A stretch of DNA of 64,000 nucleotides from Peptoniphilus genitalis (GCF_023614525.1 NZ_CP097885.1:494501-558500); one strand, 5' to 3'; shown: positions 41,902 through 51,079, counted from the first letter of the stretch. A program made the numbers and translations. Notes: a model not told the origin generated them from the letters alone.

Positions 41902-43749
41902 CTACTTGTTAATCCTGTAATATTGGTATCTCCTGTAGTCGTCATAATAATCCTTAGCCTTACCCTTTACTTCTTGTCTTGGATAAGCTTCCTTGCCATC
42001 AAATACATAATTTCTTGAAATAATTGGGAGCTTCTTCCTCAAATCTGAGTTGTAGATAAAGAAGTTATCCACCTTGTTGAATCCCAACATATCAAGCACA
42101 GTTGATGAAAGGTAGCATGCAGCAATTGGCTGACCATCTTTTACTTCAACCTTATTCTTATCCATAAGGGCCTTGGCTTTTTCATTAGCAACTACTATAT
42201 AAGGAGTGGAGTAAAATTCTACTTCCTTGTCAATATTGTCATTGGAAAGATGCTTTCCAATTTCATCAAAACCTGACTGATTTGTGCCAAGTCCTGGCAA
42301 GTGGTCACCGTAGAAGATCATAATAGTTGGCTCGTCAAGTTCTTCCATCATGTTGTACATTTCTCCCAACATTGTATCCATGGCCTTTACCCCCAAGAAG
42401 TAAGAACCAATACTATTCTTTACATCTTCAGTAAGTTGTGACTTACAAGTGAAGGGCAAAATTTCTCCATACTTACCAAGATCATAAGGTCCGTGGTTTT
42501 GGATATCAACTGCGTAAGATAAAACTGGTTCCTTAGATTCCTTTACAGCCTTTAAAAATCTTTCTTTATAAATTTCTGTAAATTGTTTTTCATCTACATA
42601 TCCGCCCTTCATAAGAGGTTCCTTTATATCTTCTAGGAAGATATTGTCATCAAGTCCAATCTTTGGATAGACATCTTTTCTTCCATAGAACCAGGCAAAG
42701 CCAGGGTGAAAACCATAGGTCTTGTAGCCAATAGTTTTTAAAAGATTTGGAAGAGATCCAACATCTCTTTTTATGGCATTAAAGGCGTAGTTGTTGTCTG
42801 GTGCACAATTAATAGTCATTGCTCCTGTCAAGACATCAAACTCTGTGTCGCCTGTTCCACCAATATATGCAGGGACAACAACCCTTCCGTGTAGGACAGA
42901 TTCTTTTTGTAATTTTTTAAAGTTTTCGTTAGGATCATTGCCCTTTTCAAAAGTAAATTGTGGATCTTGCGACAAGTCTGTAAAGGCCTCTCCCATTATC
43001 CAAATTATGTTTGGCCTTTCCATCTTCTTTATTGCTTCGATGTTTTTACTTTGGTCTTTGGAGTCACGTTCTGCAATTTCTTTTTCATTGTAACCTTCTG
43101 GTGGCCTTATGAAAGAATTTTTCAGATTGTATAAAAAGGAATAATTAAAGCCCTTTGAGTTACACTGATCAATTGAATTGTAAATATTTCCCTTAACTGG
43201 AAGCTTGTAGTATAGACCGTCCTTAGAGTAGACAAAAGTAATAAGCAAGGCTGATGAAATTAAAACTACAAGGACTGAAATTATTCTGTCCTTTAATCTA
43301 ATTTTTTTACTTTTAAACATAAATGCTATGACAAGCAAGACAACTAAGCCAGCAAGAGCTGTAAGACTACCCCTTAGGTCAGGATAATAAGAATTCTTTG
43401 TCATATTAAGAGCTTCGCCAGCAAGCCTTATGTCCGAAATTTTAAGGGGCGCATTCCTATAAAAAACCTTATTCCTGTTGACAACAAAAATCACTAAGTA
43501 AAAAATGGAATTTAAAATTAAGGCAGGTCTTCTTCTACCAAGAAGTCCCTGAAATAAAATTCCCGTAAGTAGTATTGGAATAAAATTTAAAATCAAGACT
43601 AGGGGAGTCCTTATTAATTTATCAGGCAGCCCTCCGCCTGGTGCCAATACAAGCATAGCAAGACCAATAATTAATCCAAAAAGTCCATGAATCAAAATAT
43701 CATAGACATTAAAGGCCTTGACCTCCTTTGATTTATTTTTATTAAACAT
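41902..43749 (-). CDS. lipoteichoic-acid-synthase-like membrane sulfatase
   Basis: A 615-residue protein with about five N-terminal membrane helices (residues 10-190) and an extracellular sulfatase-fold domain from about 240. Metal-site blocks visible: NIIWIMGEAFTDLS, GGTGDTEFDVLTG (carrying the probable catalytic Thr) and IFYGDHLPGLG. Such enzymes add glycerol phosphate from phosphatidylglycerol to glycolipids (LtaS) or transfer related groups; which is not clear. Ribosome site AGAAGGTGAT, -10 TATAAT at 43776-43771. Confidence 0.88.
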   Translation of the reverse strand: MFNKNKSKEVKAFNVYDILIHGLFGLIIGLAMLVLAPGGGLPDKLIRTPLVLILNFIPILLTGILFQGLLGRRRPALILNSIFYLVIFVVNRNKVFYRNAPLKISDIRLAGEALNMTKNSYYPDLRGSLTALAGLVVLLVIAFMFKSKKIRLKDRIISVLVVLISSALLITFVYSKDGLYYKLPVKGNIYNSIDQCNSKGFNYSFLYNLKNSFIRPPEGYNEKEIAERDSKDQSKNIEAIKKMERPNIIWIMGEAFTDLSQDPQFTFEKGNDPNENFKKLQKESVLHGRVVVPAYIGGTGDTEFDVLTGAMTINCAPDNNYAFNAIKRDVGSLPNLLKTIGYKTYGFHPGFAWFYGRKDVYPKIGLDDNIFLEDIKEPLMKGGYVDEKQFTEIYKERFLKAVKESKEPVLSYAVDIQNHGPYDLGKYGEILPFTCKSQLTEDVKNSIGSYFLGVKAMDTMLGEMYNMMEELDEPTIMIFYGDHLPGLGTNQSGFDEIGKHLSNDNIDKEVEFYSTPYIVVANEKAKALMDKNKVEVKDGQPIAACYLSSTVLDMLGFNKVDNFFIYNSDLRKKLPIISRNYVFDGKEAYPRQEVKGKAKDYYDDYRRYQYYRINK

Positions 43750-43776
43750 CTAATCACCTTCTAATTTTTAATTATA

Positions 43777-44115
43777 CAATATTTTAAAATTTTGGGGAGT
43801 TTTTGTAAAGTTTATGTAAATATATTTTATGGATTTAAAGGATTTTAGCTTGAGTTTTTAAATTTATAAAGCTAGGTCTATCTTTTAATTTTAAACTACA
43901 AAAATTTACAAACTTAGAAGTTTTTCAATATTTTTATTTAATATCTATAAAATTTTTATAGAGTTAAGCTAAATATTACATTCATAAATTAAATTTCCCA
44001 TAAATTGTATATGCTTACAAGGAAGCCACAACTTTCCCATAAGTTAATATAAGCCTAAGCATCTTAAATTATTTAATATATTATTTTAATTTATTTAAAA
44101 AATTCATTTTCCCGC
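43777..44115. other. AT-rich gene-free stretch
   Basis: About 340 bases of very AT-rich DNA between the ltaS-like promoter and the sRNA candidate terminator. Short strings such as tttttatagagttaag (about 43958) recall the 36-bp repeat at 44371-44688, but no clear units can be set. No gene seen. Confidence 0.6.
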
Positions 44116-44252
44116 AAAAAAAAGACTGCCGAAGCAGTCTTAATTTCTCTTTTCAGAGTGAAGATTGGTATAATTTTATTATTAATCTTAGGAGTTATGG
44201 GGTTCCCAAAATCAAAGTAATTTTTGTTAAATGACATTAGCTATCATTAACT
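44116..44252 (-). ncRNA. candidate small RNA 1
   Basis: A minus-strand promoter TTTACA (44287-44282), 17 bases, TATAAT (44264-44259) would start an RNA near 44252. It ends at the strong terminator GACTGC-TTCG-GCAGTC (44139-44124) with eight T. There is no gene between them: a 48-codon frame exists but has no ribosome site and runs through the terminator. The RNA holds CCCC and CUCCU (about 44189-44201), which could pair with Shine-Dalgarno sequences. Confidence 0.6.
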
Positions 44253-44370
44253 GTGTTTATTATAGTATAGGTAATTTATTTTGTAAAGGGTTTTTGATAA
44301 AATTTATCAAAATTATTTTATCGTAATTTTTTTAAAAATTTTAGATTTATATTTAAGAAATTATGGGATC

Positions 44371-44688
44371 TTTATAAGTAAGAAATTTTTATAAACTTGT
44401 ATCATCATAGGAGTTCGCAATTTTTTATAAACTTCTAATGTCTAATAAGCTTTTAAATATTAATTAAGTCCCCAAGTCTTGCAACTTTACAAATTTTTAG
44501 AAAGTCAAAGTTATTTGCAACTTTTTACAAATTTTTAGAAAGTTAAAGTTATTTGCAACTTTTTACATATTTATGAATTCAAAGTTATTTACAAGATTAT
44601 AAATCTTTATTAAGTCATAGTTACTTACAAGTTTTCAAAGCTTTATAGAGTCATGCTCTCCTATAAGTTCACAAGCTTTTAATTTTAA
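44371..44688. repeat. degenerate 36-bp tandem repeat, about nine units
   Basis: Units run 44371-44406, 44407-44442, 44443-44470 (28 bp), 44471-44506, 44507-44544 (38 bp), 44545-44580, 44581-44616, 44617-44652 and 44653-44688. Most end in a form of AGTC and hold AAGTTATTTGCAA-like and CAAATTTTTA-like parts. Units B and C (44507-44580) are the most alike; outer units have drifted. No spacers, no coding potential. Confidence 0.75.
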
Positions 44689-44712
44689 AATCTCCTAAAC
44701 TTAAATTTTTGT

Positions 44713-44826
44713 AAAAAAAAAGCACCCAAGGAGGTGGGTGCAAGGGGATTCCGGTAATTGTGATATTAAGGAAAAAAAGCTGGTAAACTATAAGGGATTC
44801 TTAATATTTTATTTCACAATTAACAT
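44713..44826 (-). ncRNA. candidate small RNA 2 with CCUCCU loop
   Basis: The minus strand holds a stem TAATTGTGA/TCACAATTA (44822-44814 with 44763-44755) extended by CTTAATA/TATTAAG pairing, then a terminator GCACCC-ACCTCCTT-GGGTGC (44741-44722) with nine T. The terminator loop shows CCUCCU, a perfect anti-Shine-Dalgarno. A weak promoter (TTATTT-16-TATACT, 44860-44833) fits a start near 44826. No reading frame. It is divergent from lysR. Confidence 0.6.
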
Positions 44827-44909
44827 ACACATAGTATATAATAAAAGTACGACAAAATAAATTAATAAATATTTGTATAAATGACAAATTATTTTTGATA
44901 GGAGGAAAT

Positions 44910-45878
44910 ATGAATTTTGAAAGTATCTACTACTTTACAGAACTTGCGAAGACTTTAAATATGAATGAAACTGGAGAAAAACTTTACATTTCACAACAAA
45001 CCCTCTCCAACCACATTAAAAGACTTGAAGACTATTACGGGACTAAATTCTTTTTTAGAAAGCCAAAGCTAATGCTAACACCAATTGGCGAGGAGTATCT
45101 TGCCTATGCCGAGAGACTCCTAACGAATGAGTCCGACATGATAAATAAAATAAGAGACCTTGAGAGCGAAAGTATTGGTAAGCTCATCCTAGGTGCATCT
45201 TCCCCTCGTGCAGATATGTTTATCCCTTCGATTATAGAAAAATTTACTGAAGAGTTTCCCCAAGTTGGGCTTGTCCTCCACGAGAAGCAGTCCAAAGACT
45301 TGGAAGCCATGTGTCTTGAAAATAAATTAGACCTTGCCATCTCCATTGACGAGAACTACCAAAATGAAAATTTAAAATCTCACCTCCTCCTAGACGAAAA
45401 ACTTTACCTATGTGTCAGCGATAGGCTACTTAAAAAACATGTTAGAAATCTTAAGACCTTAAAGAAAAAATCTATTGAGAAAGTTGATCTCAAGGACTTC
45501 AGCAAGCTTCCCTTTCTTTTATATACACAAGACAACAGGATAAGAAGCCTTATCAACGAGAGCTTCAAGGCGGCTGATGTAAGACCCAATGACTACATTG
45601 AAACAGGCTACTCCAGGATTGCCCTATCTATTTGCAACAAGGCAATAGCTGCAGTTTTCATTTCTCAAATGAATATCAAGAGGTGGATTGACGAGTTTGA
45701 TGACGACGTCAACATCTTCCCTCTTTATTCTGGAGATGAGCCTGTGACTCTTGGCATCTATGCCATAAAAAATAAGGATCGCTACATCACCAAGTACGCC
45801 AAGAGGTTCGTTGAGCTCTTGGAAGAATATTTTAATTCCTTCCACGCAGATAAATTAGAAAGAATCGCAAAAAAATAA
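44910..45878 (+). CDS. LysR-family transcriptional regulator
   Basis: A 322-residue LysR-type regulator: N-terminal winged helix (MNETGEKLYISQQTLSNHIKRLE, in two halves, residues 17-40) and a periplasmic-binding-like effector domain from about 90. The Met at 44910 follows AGGAGG, a Met five codons earlier has none. LysR proteins often control a divergent neighbour; here the divergent unit would be the candidate sRNA at 44713-44826. Effector and targets are unknown. Confidence 0.88.
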   Translation: MNFESIYYFTELAKTLNMNETGEKLYISQQTLSNHIKRLEDYYGTKFFFRKPKLMLTPIGEEYLAYAERLLTNESDMINKIRDLESESIGKLILGASSPRADMFIPSIIEKFTEEFPQVGLVLHEKQSKDLEAMCLENKLDLAISIDENYQNENLKSHLLLDEKLYLCVSDRLLKKHVRNLKTLKKKSIEKVDLKDFSKLPFLLYTQDNRIRSLINESFKAADVRPNDYIETGYSRIALSICNKAIAAVFISQMNIKRWIDEFDDDVNIFPLYSGDEPVTLGIYAIKNKDRYITKYAKRFVELLEEYFNSFHADKLERIAKK

Positions 45879-45884
45879 AGCAAG

Positions 45885-45906
45885 AGTGGCACCATGAGGT
45901 GTCACT
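45885..45906. terminator. bidirectional terminator between lysR and htrA
   Basis: AGTGGCACC and GGTGTCACT pair with one G-U around ATGA. Plus-strand T run TTTTACTTT serves lysR; the minus strand continues with T-rich sequence, serving htrA. Confidence 0.8.
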
Positions 45907-45945
45907 TTTACTTTATAAAAATCTTTTTTAACTTCTATCTCTTCT

Positions 45946-47205
45946 TTAAAAATTGTTTCCAAATTCTTGTCTAAACCTATTGAAGAACTCTTCTTGTCTT
46001 CTTGCTCTTGCTTCTTCTTCAGCAGATTTTTCTCTATTTTGTGCTCTTAAGTCCTTTTGAGCTTCCTTGTCATTTTCTATTGAGTAGTCAGTGAAGCTTA
46101 CTTCAGTAGTCATCTTCTTGCCATTTCTTACATATTCGATTTCTACCTTGTCACCAACTTGGTACTTGTAAAGAATTGACTTTAAGGCATTGTTATCAGA
46201 TACTTGGTCTTTGCCAATTCTTGTAACAATGTCTCCTGCTTCAAGACCAGCTGCAGCTGCAGGTGATCCATCGTAAACCTTGTAGACAAAAATTCCCTTG
46301 TCAAGATCTGGCTTTTCATTTAAGACTTGGGCTGCTACATCAACATTCATAGTTAGCATTCCCATGGACATTTCCTTGTATTTTCCAGTTTCAATAACTT
46401 GTTTAATGATTGGTTTTATGAAGTTTATTGGAATTGAAAATCCAAGGCCTTCTGCTGATTGAACCTTAACTGTGTTGATGCCGATGACTTCTCCCTCAGC
46501 ATTTAATAAGGCTCCACCAGAGTTACCTCCGTTTATTGATGCATCTGTTTGGATAAGTCCAGTCATGTAACCCCCACCACTAACTGCTCCAACATACCTG
46601 TCAAGTCCAGAGATGATACCTTGAGTTACTGTTTGAGAAAATTGTAAGGAGATTGGGTTACCAATTGCTATTGCAGTGTCTCCAATGGAAAGAGCATCAG
46701 AGTCTCCAAGACTTGCTGCATTTAATTTTTCATCAGTGTTAATCTTTACAATGGCTAGGTCAATCATTTCATCTGCCCAAATTGTCTTGCCTTGGATGTC
46801 CTTTTCATTGTTAAGTCTAACTGTTACGTCTTTTACAACTTGGTTATTTAGTTTAACAACGTGAGCATTAGTAAGGATGTAACCCTTTGGGTCAACAATT
46901 ACACCTGATCCAACCCCTTGGACCTCAACTTGTCCAAATAAGGATTGTTGGACTCCCTTAGTTGTTATTCCAACTACAGAAGACATAGCCTTCTTGGCAA
47001 CGGCTGATGCCACTGAGACATTGTCCTTTGCAGAAATAGTAATATTGGAATCACTATTTGATGTCTTACTTTCTCCCTGTGGCAAGAGCTTGTAAGTTGT
47101 AATTGCTGAACCAATTATTCCCCCAATAAGGGAAAAAACTAGGGCGATAATGATTACAATCTTTCCCATGCCAGGGTTTTTATTTAAATTGTCATTCTTC
47201 TTCAT
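45946..47205 (-). CDS. htrA: HtrA/DegP-like serine protease
   Basis: A 419-residue membrane-anchored protease. One N-terminal helix (about residues 13-35) is followed by a trypsin-like domain with His in TNAHVV, Asp in DLAIVKI and Ser in GNSGGALLN, then one PDZ domain (about 300-385) and a charged, Arg/Glu-rich tail. It removes misfolded proteins at the outer membrane face. Monocistronic; no CtsR or CssR site was identified. Confidence 0.94.
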   Translation of the reverse strand: MKKNDNLNKNPGMGKIVIIIALVFSLIGGIIGSAITTYKLLPQGESKTSNSDSNITISAKDNVSVASAVAKKAMSSVVGITTKGVQQSLFGQVEVQGVGSGVIVDPKGYILTNAHVVKLNNQVVKDVTVRLNNEKDIQGKTIWADEMIDLAIVKINTDEKLNAASLGDSDALSIGDTAIAIGNPISLQFSQTVTQGIISGLDRYVGAVSGGGYMTGLIQTDASINGGNSGGALLNAEGEVIGINTVKVQSAEGLGFSIPINFIKPIIKQVIETGKYKEMSMGMLTMNVDVAAQVLNEKPDLDKGIFVYKVYDGSPAAAAGLEAGDIVTRIGKDQVSDNNALKSILYKYQVGDKVEIEYVRNGKKMTTEVSFTDYSIENDKEAQKDLRAQNREKSAEEEARARRQEEFFNRFRQEFGNNF

Positions 47206-47350
47206 ATTCTTCCTCCTCTAATAATTTATGACTTTATCTTAGTATGGATTTGTGAAAGATAAATGAATTTATAATAAAAGCTTTTTGAAATGATTTTTAT
47301 TTTTTTCTCTTTGGTTTTCAAAAGTAAATTAACTTTAGATGGCATAAAAA

Positions 47351-47370
47351 AGAGACCCTCTAGGATCTCT
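47351..47370 (-). terminator. terminator of the metNIQQ operon
   Basis: AGAGATCC / GGGTCTCT with one G-U pair on the minus strand and T6 after it, just past the stop at 47380. Confidence 0.85.
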
Positions 47371-47379
47371 TTAAAATTT

Positions 47380-48222
47380 TTAGTTTTCAAAAGCTGGTAT
47401 AACTGCTCCCTTGAATTTTTCTTCTATAAACTTCTTAGCTTCTTCAGAGTTAAGAACCTTTAAGAATTTTTTGAATTTTTCCTTATCAGCATCTTCTTTT
47501 CTAATTGCAACTAAGTTTGCATATGGTGAATCTGTTGGTTCTAAGAAGATTGAGTCCTTAGTTGGGTCAAGTCCTTGTCCAATTGCAAAGTTTGAGTTAA
47601 TAACTGCAGCACCTGCATCCTTATAAACTTGTGCAATTGAAGGCGCATCCATTGCTGTGAACTTTAAGTTCTTTGGATTTTCTGCAATATCTTTTTCTGT
47701 TGAGTTAAGATTTGTCTTGTCTTTTAACTTAATTAGGCCAGCATCTTCTAGTAAGATTAGGGCTCTTGCACCGTTACTTGGATCGTTAGGGATGATGATT
47801 TCTGCACCATCTTCGATTTCATCAACTGACTTATACTTTTCAGAGTATATAGCCATTGGTTCGATGTGAACGTAACCTAGGACGTCAAGATCATCGATGT
47901 TTCTTTCTTCTGTAAAGCTGTCAAGATATGGTTTGTGTTGGAAGTAGTTGGCATCAAGGTCACCAGCTTCTAGTTGAAGATTTGGTTGGATGTAGTCATC
48001 AAAGTTAACAACTTCTACATCAAGACCTTCTTTTTCAAATTCTGGCTTTAAACCTTCAATGATTTCTCCATGAGGTGTTGGTGATACACCAATAACAATC
48101 TTGTTGTCTCCATCTGCTGGAGCTTCTGCCTTAGCATCTTCTTTCTTTGCACCGCCACATCCTGTTAGGGCAAGTGATAGGACCACTGATCCTAGTAAAA
48201 ATAATTTTTTAAAATTTTTCAT
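47380..48222 (-). CDS. metQ: methionine-binding lipoprotein MetQ, copy 1
   Basis: A 280-residue NLPA-family lipoprotein. The signal peptide ends in the lipobox LTGC (Cys22), so the protein is anchored outside the membrane. Family blocks are GVSPTPHGEI, QPNLQLEAGDLDANYFQH, DPSNGARALILLEDAG and the C-terminal FKGAVIPAF. It delivers methionine to MetNI. A second copy lies directly upstream (48261). T-box control by Met applies to the whole operon. Confidence 0.93.
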   Translation of the reverse strand: MKNFKKLFLLGSVVLSLALTGCGGAKKEDAKAEAPADGDNKIVIGVSPTPHGEIIEGLKPEFEKEGLDVEVVNFDDYIQPNLQLEAGDLDANYFQHKPYLDSFTEERNIDDLDVLGYVHIEPMAIYSEKYKSVDEIEDGAEIIIPNDPSNGARALILLEDAGLIKLKDKTNLNSTEKDIAENPKNLKFTAMDAPSIAQVYKDAGAAVINSNFAIGQGLDPTKDSIFLEPTDSPYANLVAIRKEDADKEKFKKFLKVLNSEEAKKFIEEKFKGAVIPAFEN

Positions 48223-48260
48223 ATATATCCTCCTCTAAAAAATTTATTAACTAATTAATA

Positions 48261-49088
48261 TTAAAATGTTGGAAGCACTGCTCCCTTGAAAGTATCTTCG
48301 ATGTACTTTCTGCTTGCTTCTGATTGTAAAACTTTTACAACTTTTTTATAAACTTCATTATTTTCTTCGCCAGATCTTGCTGCCACTATGTTTGCATAAG
48401 GTGAATCCTTAGCTTCTGTAATTATTGCATCCTTTGGATCAAGTCCATTGGAGATTGCAAAGTTTGGATTTATAAAGGCAAGGTCTGCATCTTGATAAAC
48501 TCTTGGAATATTTTGGGCATCAACTGCAGTGAATTTTAAGTTTTTTGGATTTTCCACTATGTCCACTTCAGTTGAGTTTAAGTTGTTTCTATCCTTTAAT
48601 TTTATAAGGCCTTCCTTGTCAAGAATTAGTAGGGCTCTTGCTCCATTTGTTGGGTCGTTAGGAATTATAATTTCTGCCCCATCTTCAAGGTCCTTGATGT
48701 CCTTTATCTTTGATGAAAATCCAAGAAGTGGTGTTATAAATATTTTTGAATTTTCTAGGGAAACTATATTTGTCTTCCTATCCTTGTTAAAGCTATCAAG
48801 ATAGGGTTGGTGTTGGTAAAAGTTTAGGTCTAAGTCCCCTGATTCAAGTTGTAGGTTTGGTTGAACATAGTCTGAGAAAACTACAAGATCAAGATCAATG
48901 CCTTCCTTTTTAAATTCTGGTTCAAGGGCCTTTATAAGTTCTCCATGAGGTGTCTCTGATGCACCTATTGTCACCTTAGTTAGTTCTCCTGACTTTGCCT
49001 CCTTTACTTCTTGCTTGTTGTCTTTTCCACATGCTGTTAAAACTGCAATAAGTCCAATTAGTGTAAACAAAATTTTCGTCTTCTTCAT
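48261..49088 (-). CDS. metQ: methionine-binding lipoprotein MetQ, copy 2
   Basis: A 275-residue paralogue of the next gene: lipobox LTAC (Cys20), GASETPHGEL, QPNLQLESGDLDLNFYQH and DPTNGARALLILDKEG. The Met at 49088 follows AAGGAG; longer in-frame starts reach into a Lys/Glu-rich stretch without ribosome site. The ligand-site residues differ in places from copy 1, so the pair may bind different compounds, such as D-Met, Met sulfoxide or peptides. Confidence 0.92.
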   Translation of the reverse strand: MKKTKILFTLIGLIAVLTACGKDNKQEVKEAKSGELTKVTIGASETPHGELIKALEPEFKKEGIDLDLVVFSDYVQPNLQLESGDLDLNFYQHQPYLDSFNKDRKTNIVSLENSKIFITPLLGFSSKIKDIKDLEDGAEIIIPNDPTNGARALLILDKEGLIKLKDRNNLNSTEVDIVENPKNLKFTAVDAQNIPRVYQDADLAFINPNFAISNGLDPKDAIITEAKDSPYANIVAARSGEENNEVYKKVVKVLQSEASRKYIEDTFKGAVLPTF

Positions 49089-49143
49089 CTTTTTTCTCCT
49101 TGTTGTCATTTCTTTTTTCTTTTTTTCTTCCGCTTTTTCTTCT

Positions 49144-49797
49144 CTATTTTTTCTTGTCAATCTTCTTAGTCAAAAAGTTTCCAACAAATTGGACTATTTG
49201 AACCAAGATTATAATAACAAGAACTGCTGACCATAGGATTAGAGGCTCATTTCTTTGGTAACCATACCTGTTTGCCACATCTCCTAGGCCGCCACCTCCC
49301 ATGACACCAGCCATAGCAGAGTAACCAATAACATTTATTACTGTCATTGTGATACCTGTCACTATCATTGGCATTGCCTCTGGTATCAAGACCTTAAAGA
49401 TTATCTCCCTCTTAGATGATCCCATAGACTTAGCTGCTTCGATGATTCCTGAGTCAACTTGGATAAGGTAACCTTCCATTAGTCTTGCAACAAAGGGTGC
49501 TGCTGAAACTGAAAGTGGAATTATCATCGCTGCAGTTCCGTAGGACTTTCCAACAATTAATCTTGATAGGGGGAATACAACTATCATCAAGATTACAAAA
49601 GGAAAGGATCTTAGGATGTTTATGATTCCATCTAGGACTGAATAAACTTTTAAGGATTCAGTAAGTCCTCCAGGTCTTGTTGTTGTTAAAATTATTCCCA
49701 AGGGAAGACCTATTAAAAGGGCAATTATTGTCGAAGCAATTACCATTATTAAAGTTTGTGGAATTGCCGGTAAAACTATATCAATTATTCTATCCAT
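49144..49797 (-). CDS. metI: methionine ABC transporter permease
   Basis: A 217-residue permease with five helices and the EAA loop EAAKSMGSSKREIIFKVLIPEA at about 140-162 (given here as its span; it docks on MetN). N-terminal TLIMVIASTIIALLIGLPLG is typical. It follows metN with no gap and precedes the two metQ genes, the usual metNIQ order. Confidence 0.95.
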   Translation of the reverse strand: MDRIIDIVLPAIPQTLIMVIASTIIALLIGLPLGIILTTTRPGGLTESLKVYSVLDGIINILRSFPFVILMIVVFPLSRLIVGKSYGTAAMIIPLSVSAAPFVARLMEGYLIQVDSGIIEAAKSMGSSKREIIFKVLIPEAMPMIVTGITMTVINVIGYSAMAGVMGGGGLGDVANRYGYQRNEPLILWSAVLVIIILVQIVQFVGNFLTKKIDKKK

Positions 49798-50802
49798 TTA
49801 AAGCACCTCCACAATTACGCTGTTTTCTTTTAAGAATTCAATGGCCCTTGCTCTTTCTTCATCCTTACCTAGGATTTGAACTGTAAGGTAACCAACATTT
49901 GCCGCATTTAGCTTGTTTATATTTCCAGATAAGATGGAAAAATCTATGTCAAACTTCTTGACGCATTGGGAAAGAATTGGCTTGTCATAGTTGTTGTCTG
50001 CATAGGATAGTCTAAGGACATCTCCCTTGTAGTCGCTAGCTCTTACATAGCCTTCTTCCACATCGTCTTCAAGATTTTTTATAAAGGATCTTGTTACAGC
50101 AGTCTTTGGATTAGTGAAGAGTTCCTTTGTGTTATTTTCTTCAATAATTTTTCCAGCCTCCATAACTGCAATCCTGTCACAAATTTCTTTAGCAACTTCC
50201 ATTTGATGGGTGATCATTATAACAGTCATGTCAAATTCATCTACGATTTTCTTTAAAAGACTAAGGACTGACTTTGTGTTTGCCGGGTCAAGGGCTGATG
50301 TCCCTTCATCTGAAAGTAGGATCGATGGGTTAGTTGCAATGGCTCTTGCTATTGCCACCCTTTGCTTTTGTCCACCAGACAATTCTGCTGGATAAGAGTT
50401 CTTCTTATCTTCTAGGTCAATAAAGTTTAGAAGTTCATCTACCCTCTTATTTATCTTTTCCCTAGACACCCCAGAGATTTCTAGGGGATAGGCAATATTT
50501 TCTGCCACAGTCTTTTGCATGAATAAATTGAAATATTGGAAGATCATTCCAATATCCTTTCTTGCAGCCCTGAGTTCCTTTTCATTTAGGCCAATGATAG
50601 ATTTGCCATTGACTAGGATTTCACCTGAGCTTGGCTCTTCTAGTCTATTGATACATCTAACAAGAGTTGACTTGCCGGCACCAGATAAACCTATTACACC
50701 GTAAATCTCTCCCCGATTGACCTTGAAAGAAACATCATTTATGGCTCTAAAACTTCTTCCATCAGTTTTAAATTCTTTAACCAAATTTTTTACTTCAATC
50801 AT
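49798..50802 (-). CDS. metN: methionine ABC transporter ATPase
   Basis: A 334-residue ATPase: Walker A GLSGAGKST at about 38-46, signature LSGGQKQR near 140 and Walker B SILLSDEGTSALDP near 160. The C-terminal ACT-like NIL domain (about 260-334) senses internal methionine and inhibits transport in known homologues. The Met at 50802 follows GGAGG; an in-frame Met at 50835 lies in the T-box terminator and is rejected. Confidence 0.95.
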   Translation of the reverse strand: MIEVKNLVKEFKTDGRSFRAINDVSFKVNRGEIYGVIGLSGAGKSTLVRCINRLEEPSSGEILVNGKSIIGLNEKELRAARKDIGMIFQYFNLFMQKTVAENIAYPLEISGVSREKINKRVDELLNFIDLEDKKNSYPAELSGGQKQRVAIARAIATNPSILLSDEGTSALDPANTKSVLSLLKKIVDEFDMTVIMITHQMEVAKEICDRIAVMEAGKIIEENNTKELFTNPKTAVTRSFIKNLEDDVEEGYVRASDYKGDVLRLSYADNNYDKPILSQCVKKFDIDFSILSGNINKLNAANVGYLTVQILGKDEERARAIEFLKENSVIVEVL

Positions 50803-50824
50803 TTTTCCTCCAAAACAATAAAAA

Positions 50825-51060
50825 AGAGCTTCCATCCCATAAGGACGAAAGCTCGTGTTACCACCTTAATTTATCGCTTCCTCACGAAAGCGACCTCTTC
50901 AAGTACTATCATACTCTACTTCTGTAACGGGAAGACCCGTAAATACCTAATATCAGTATTTCCTAGAGAAGGCCATGTTCACAAAAAATTCATCTACTTC
51001 TTTCACCACAGCGAAGCTCTCTTTAATCAAAATTTTAAGTTACTCTTCTTCTCAAAAGTT
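50825..51060 (-). promoter_or_regulatory. T-box leader, methionine specific
   Basis: The T-box motif AAGGTGGTAACACGAG (about 50852-50867) precedes a terminator with GAGCTT/AAGCTC arms and six T. In stem I the specifier is AUG (50976-50974, in GUGAACAUGGCC), a methionine codon that matches metNIQ. Uncharged tRNA(Met) should switch the operon on. Confidence 0.93.
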
Positions 51061-51079
51061 TATTTTTGAATTACTTATG

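Noticed and set aside
44095-44238. 48-codon frame in candidate sRNA 1
   Set aside because: No ribosome site, and the frame passes through a strong terminator with eight T; more likely chance in AT-rich DNA, though ribosome profiling could overturn this.
44371-44688. CRISPR array
   Set aside because: Units are 36 bp like some CRISPR repeats, but they are directly joined with no spacers, drift in sequence and have no cas genes nearby.
50825-51060. SAM (S-box) riboswitch before metN
   Set aside because: The leader carries a T-box motif, an AUG specifier and a T-box-type terminator instead of S-box motifs.
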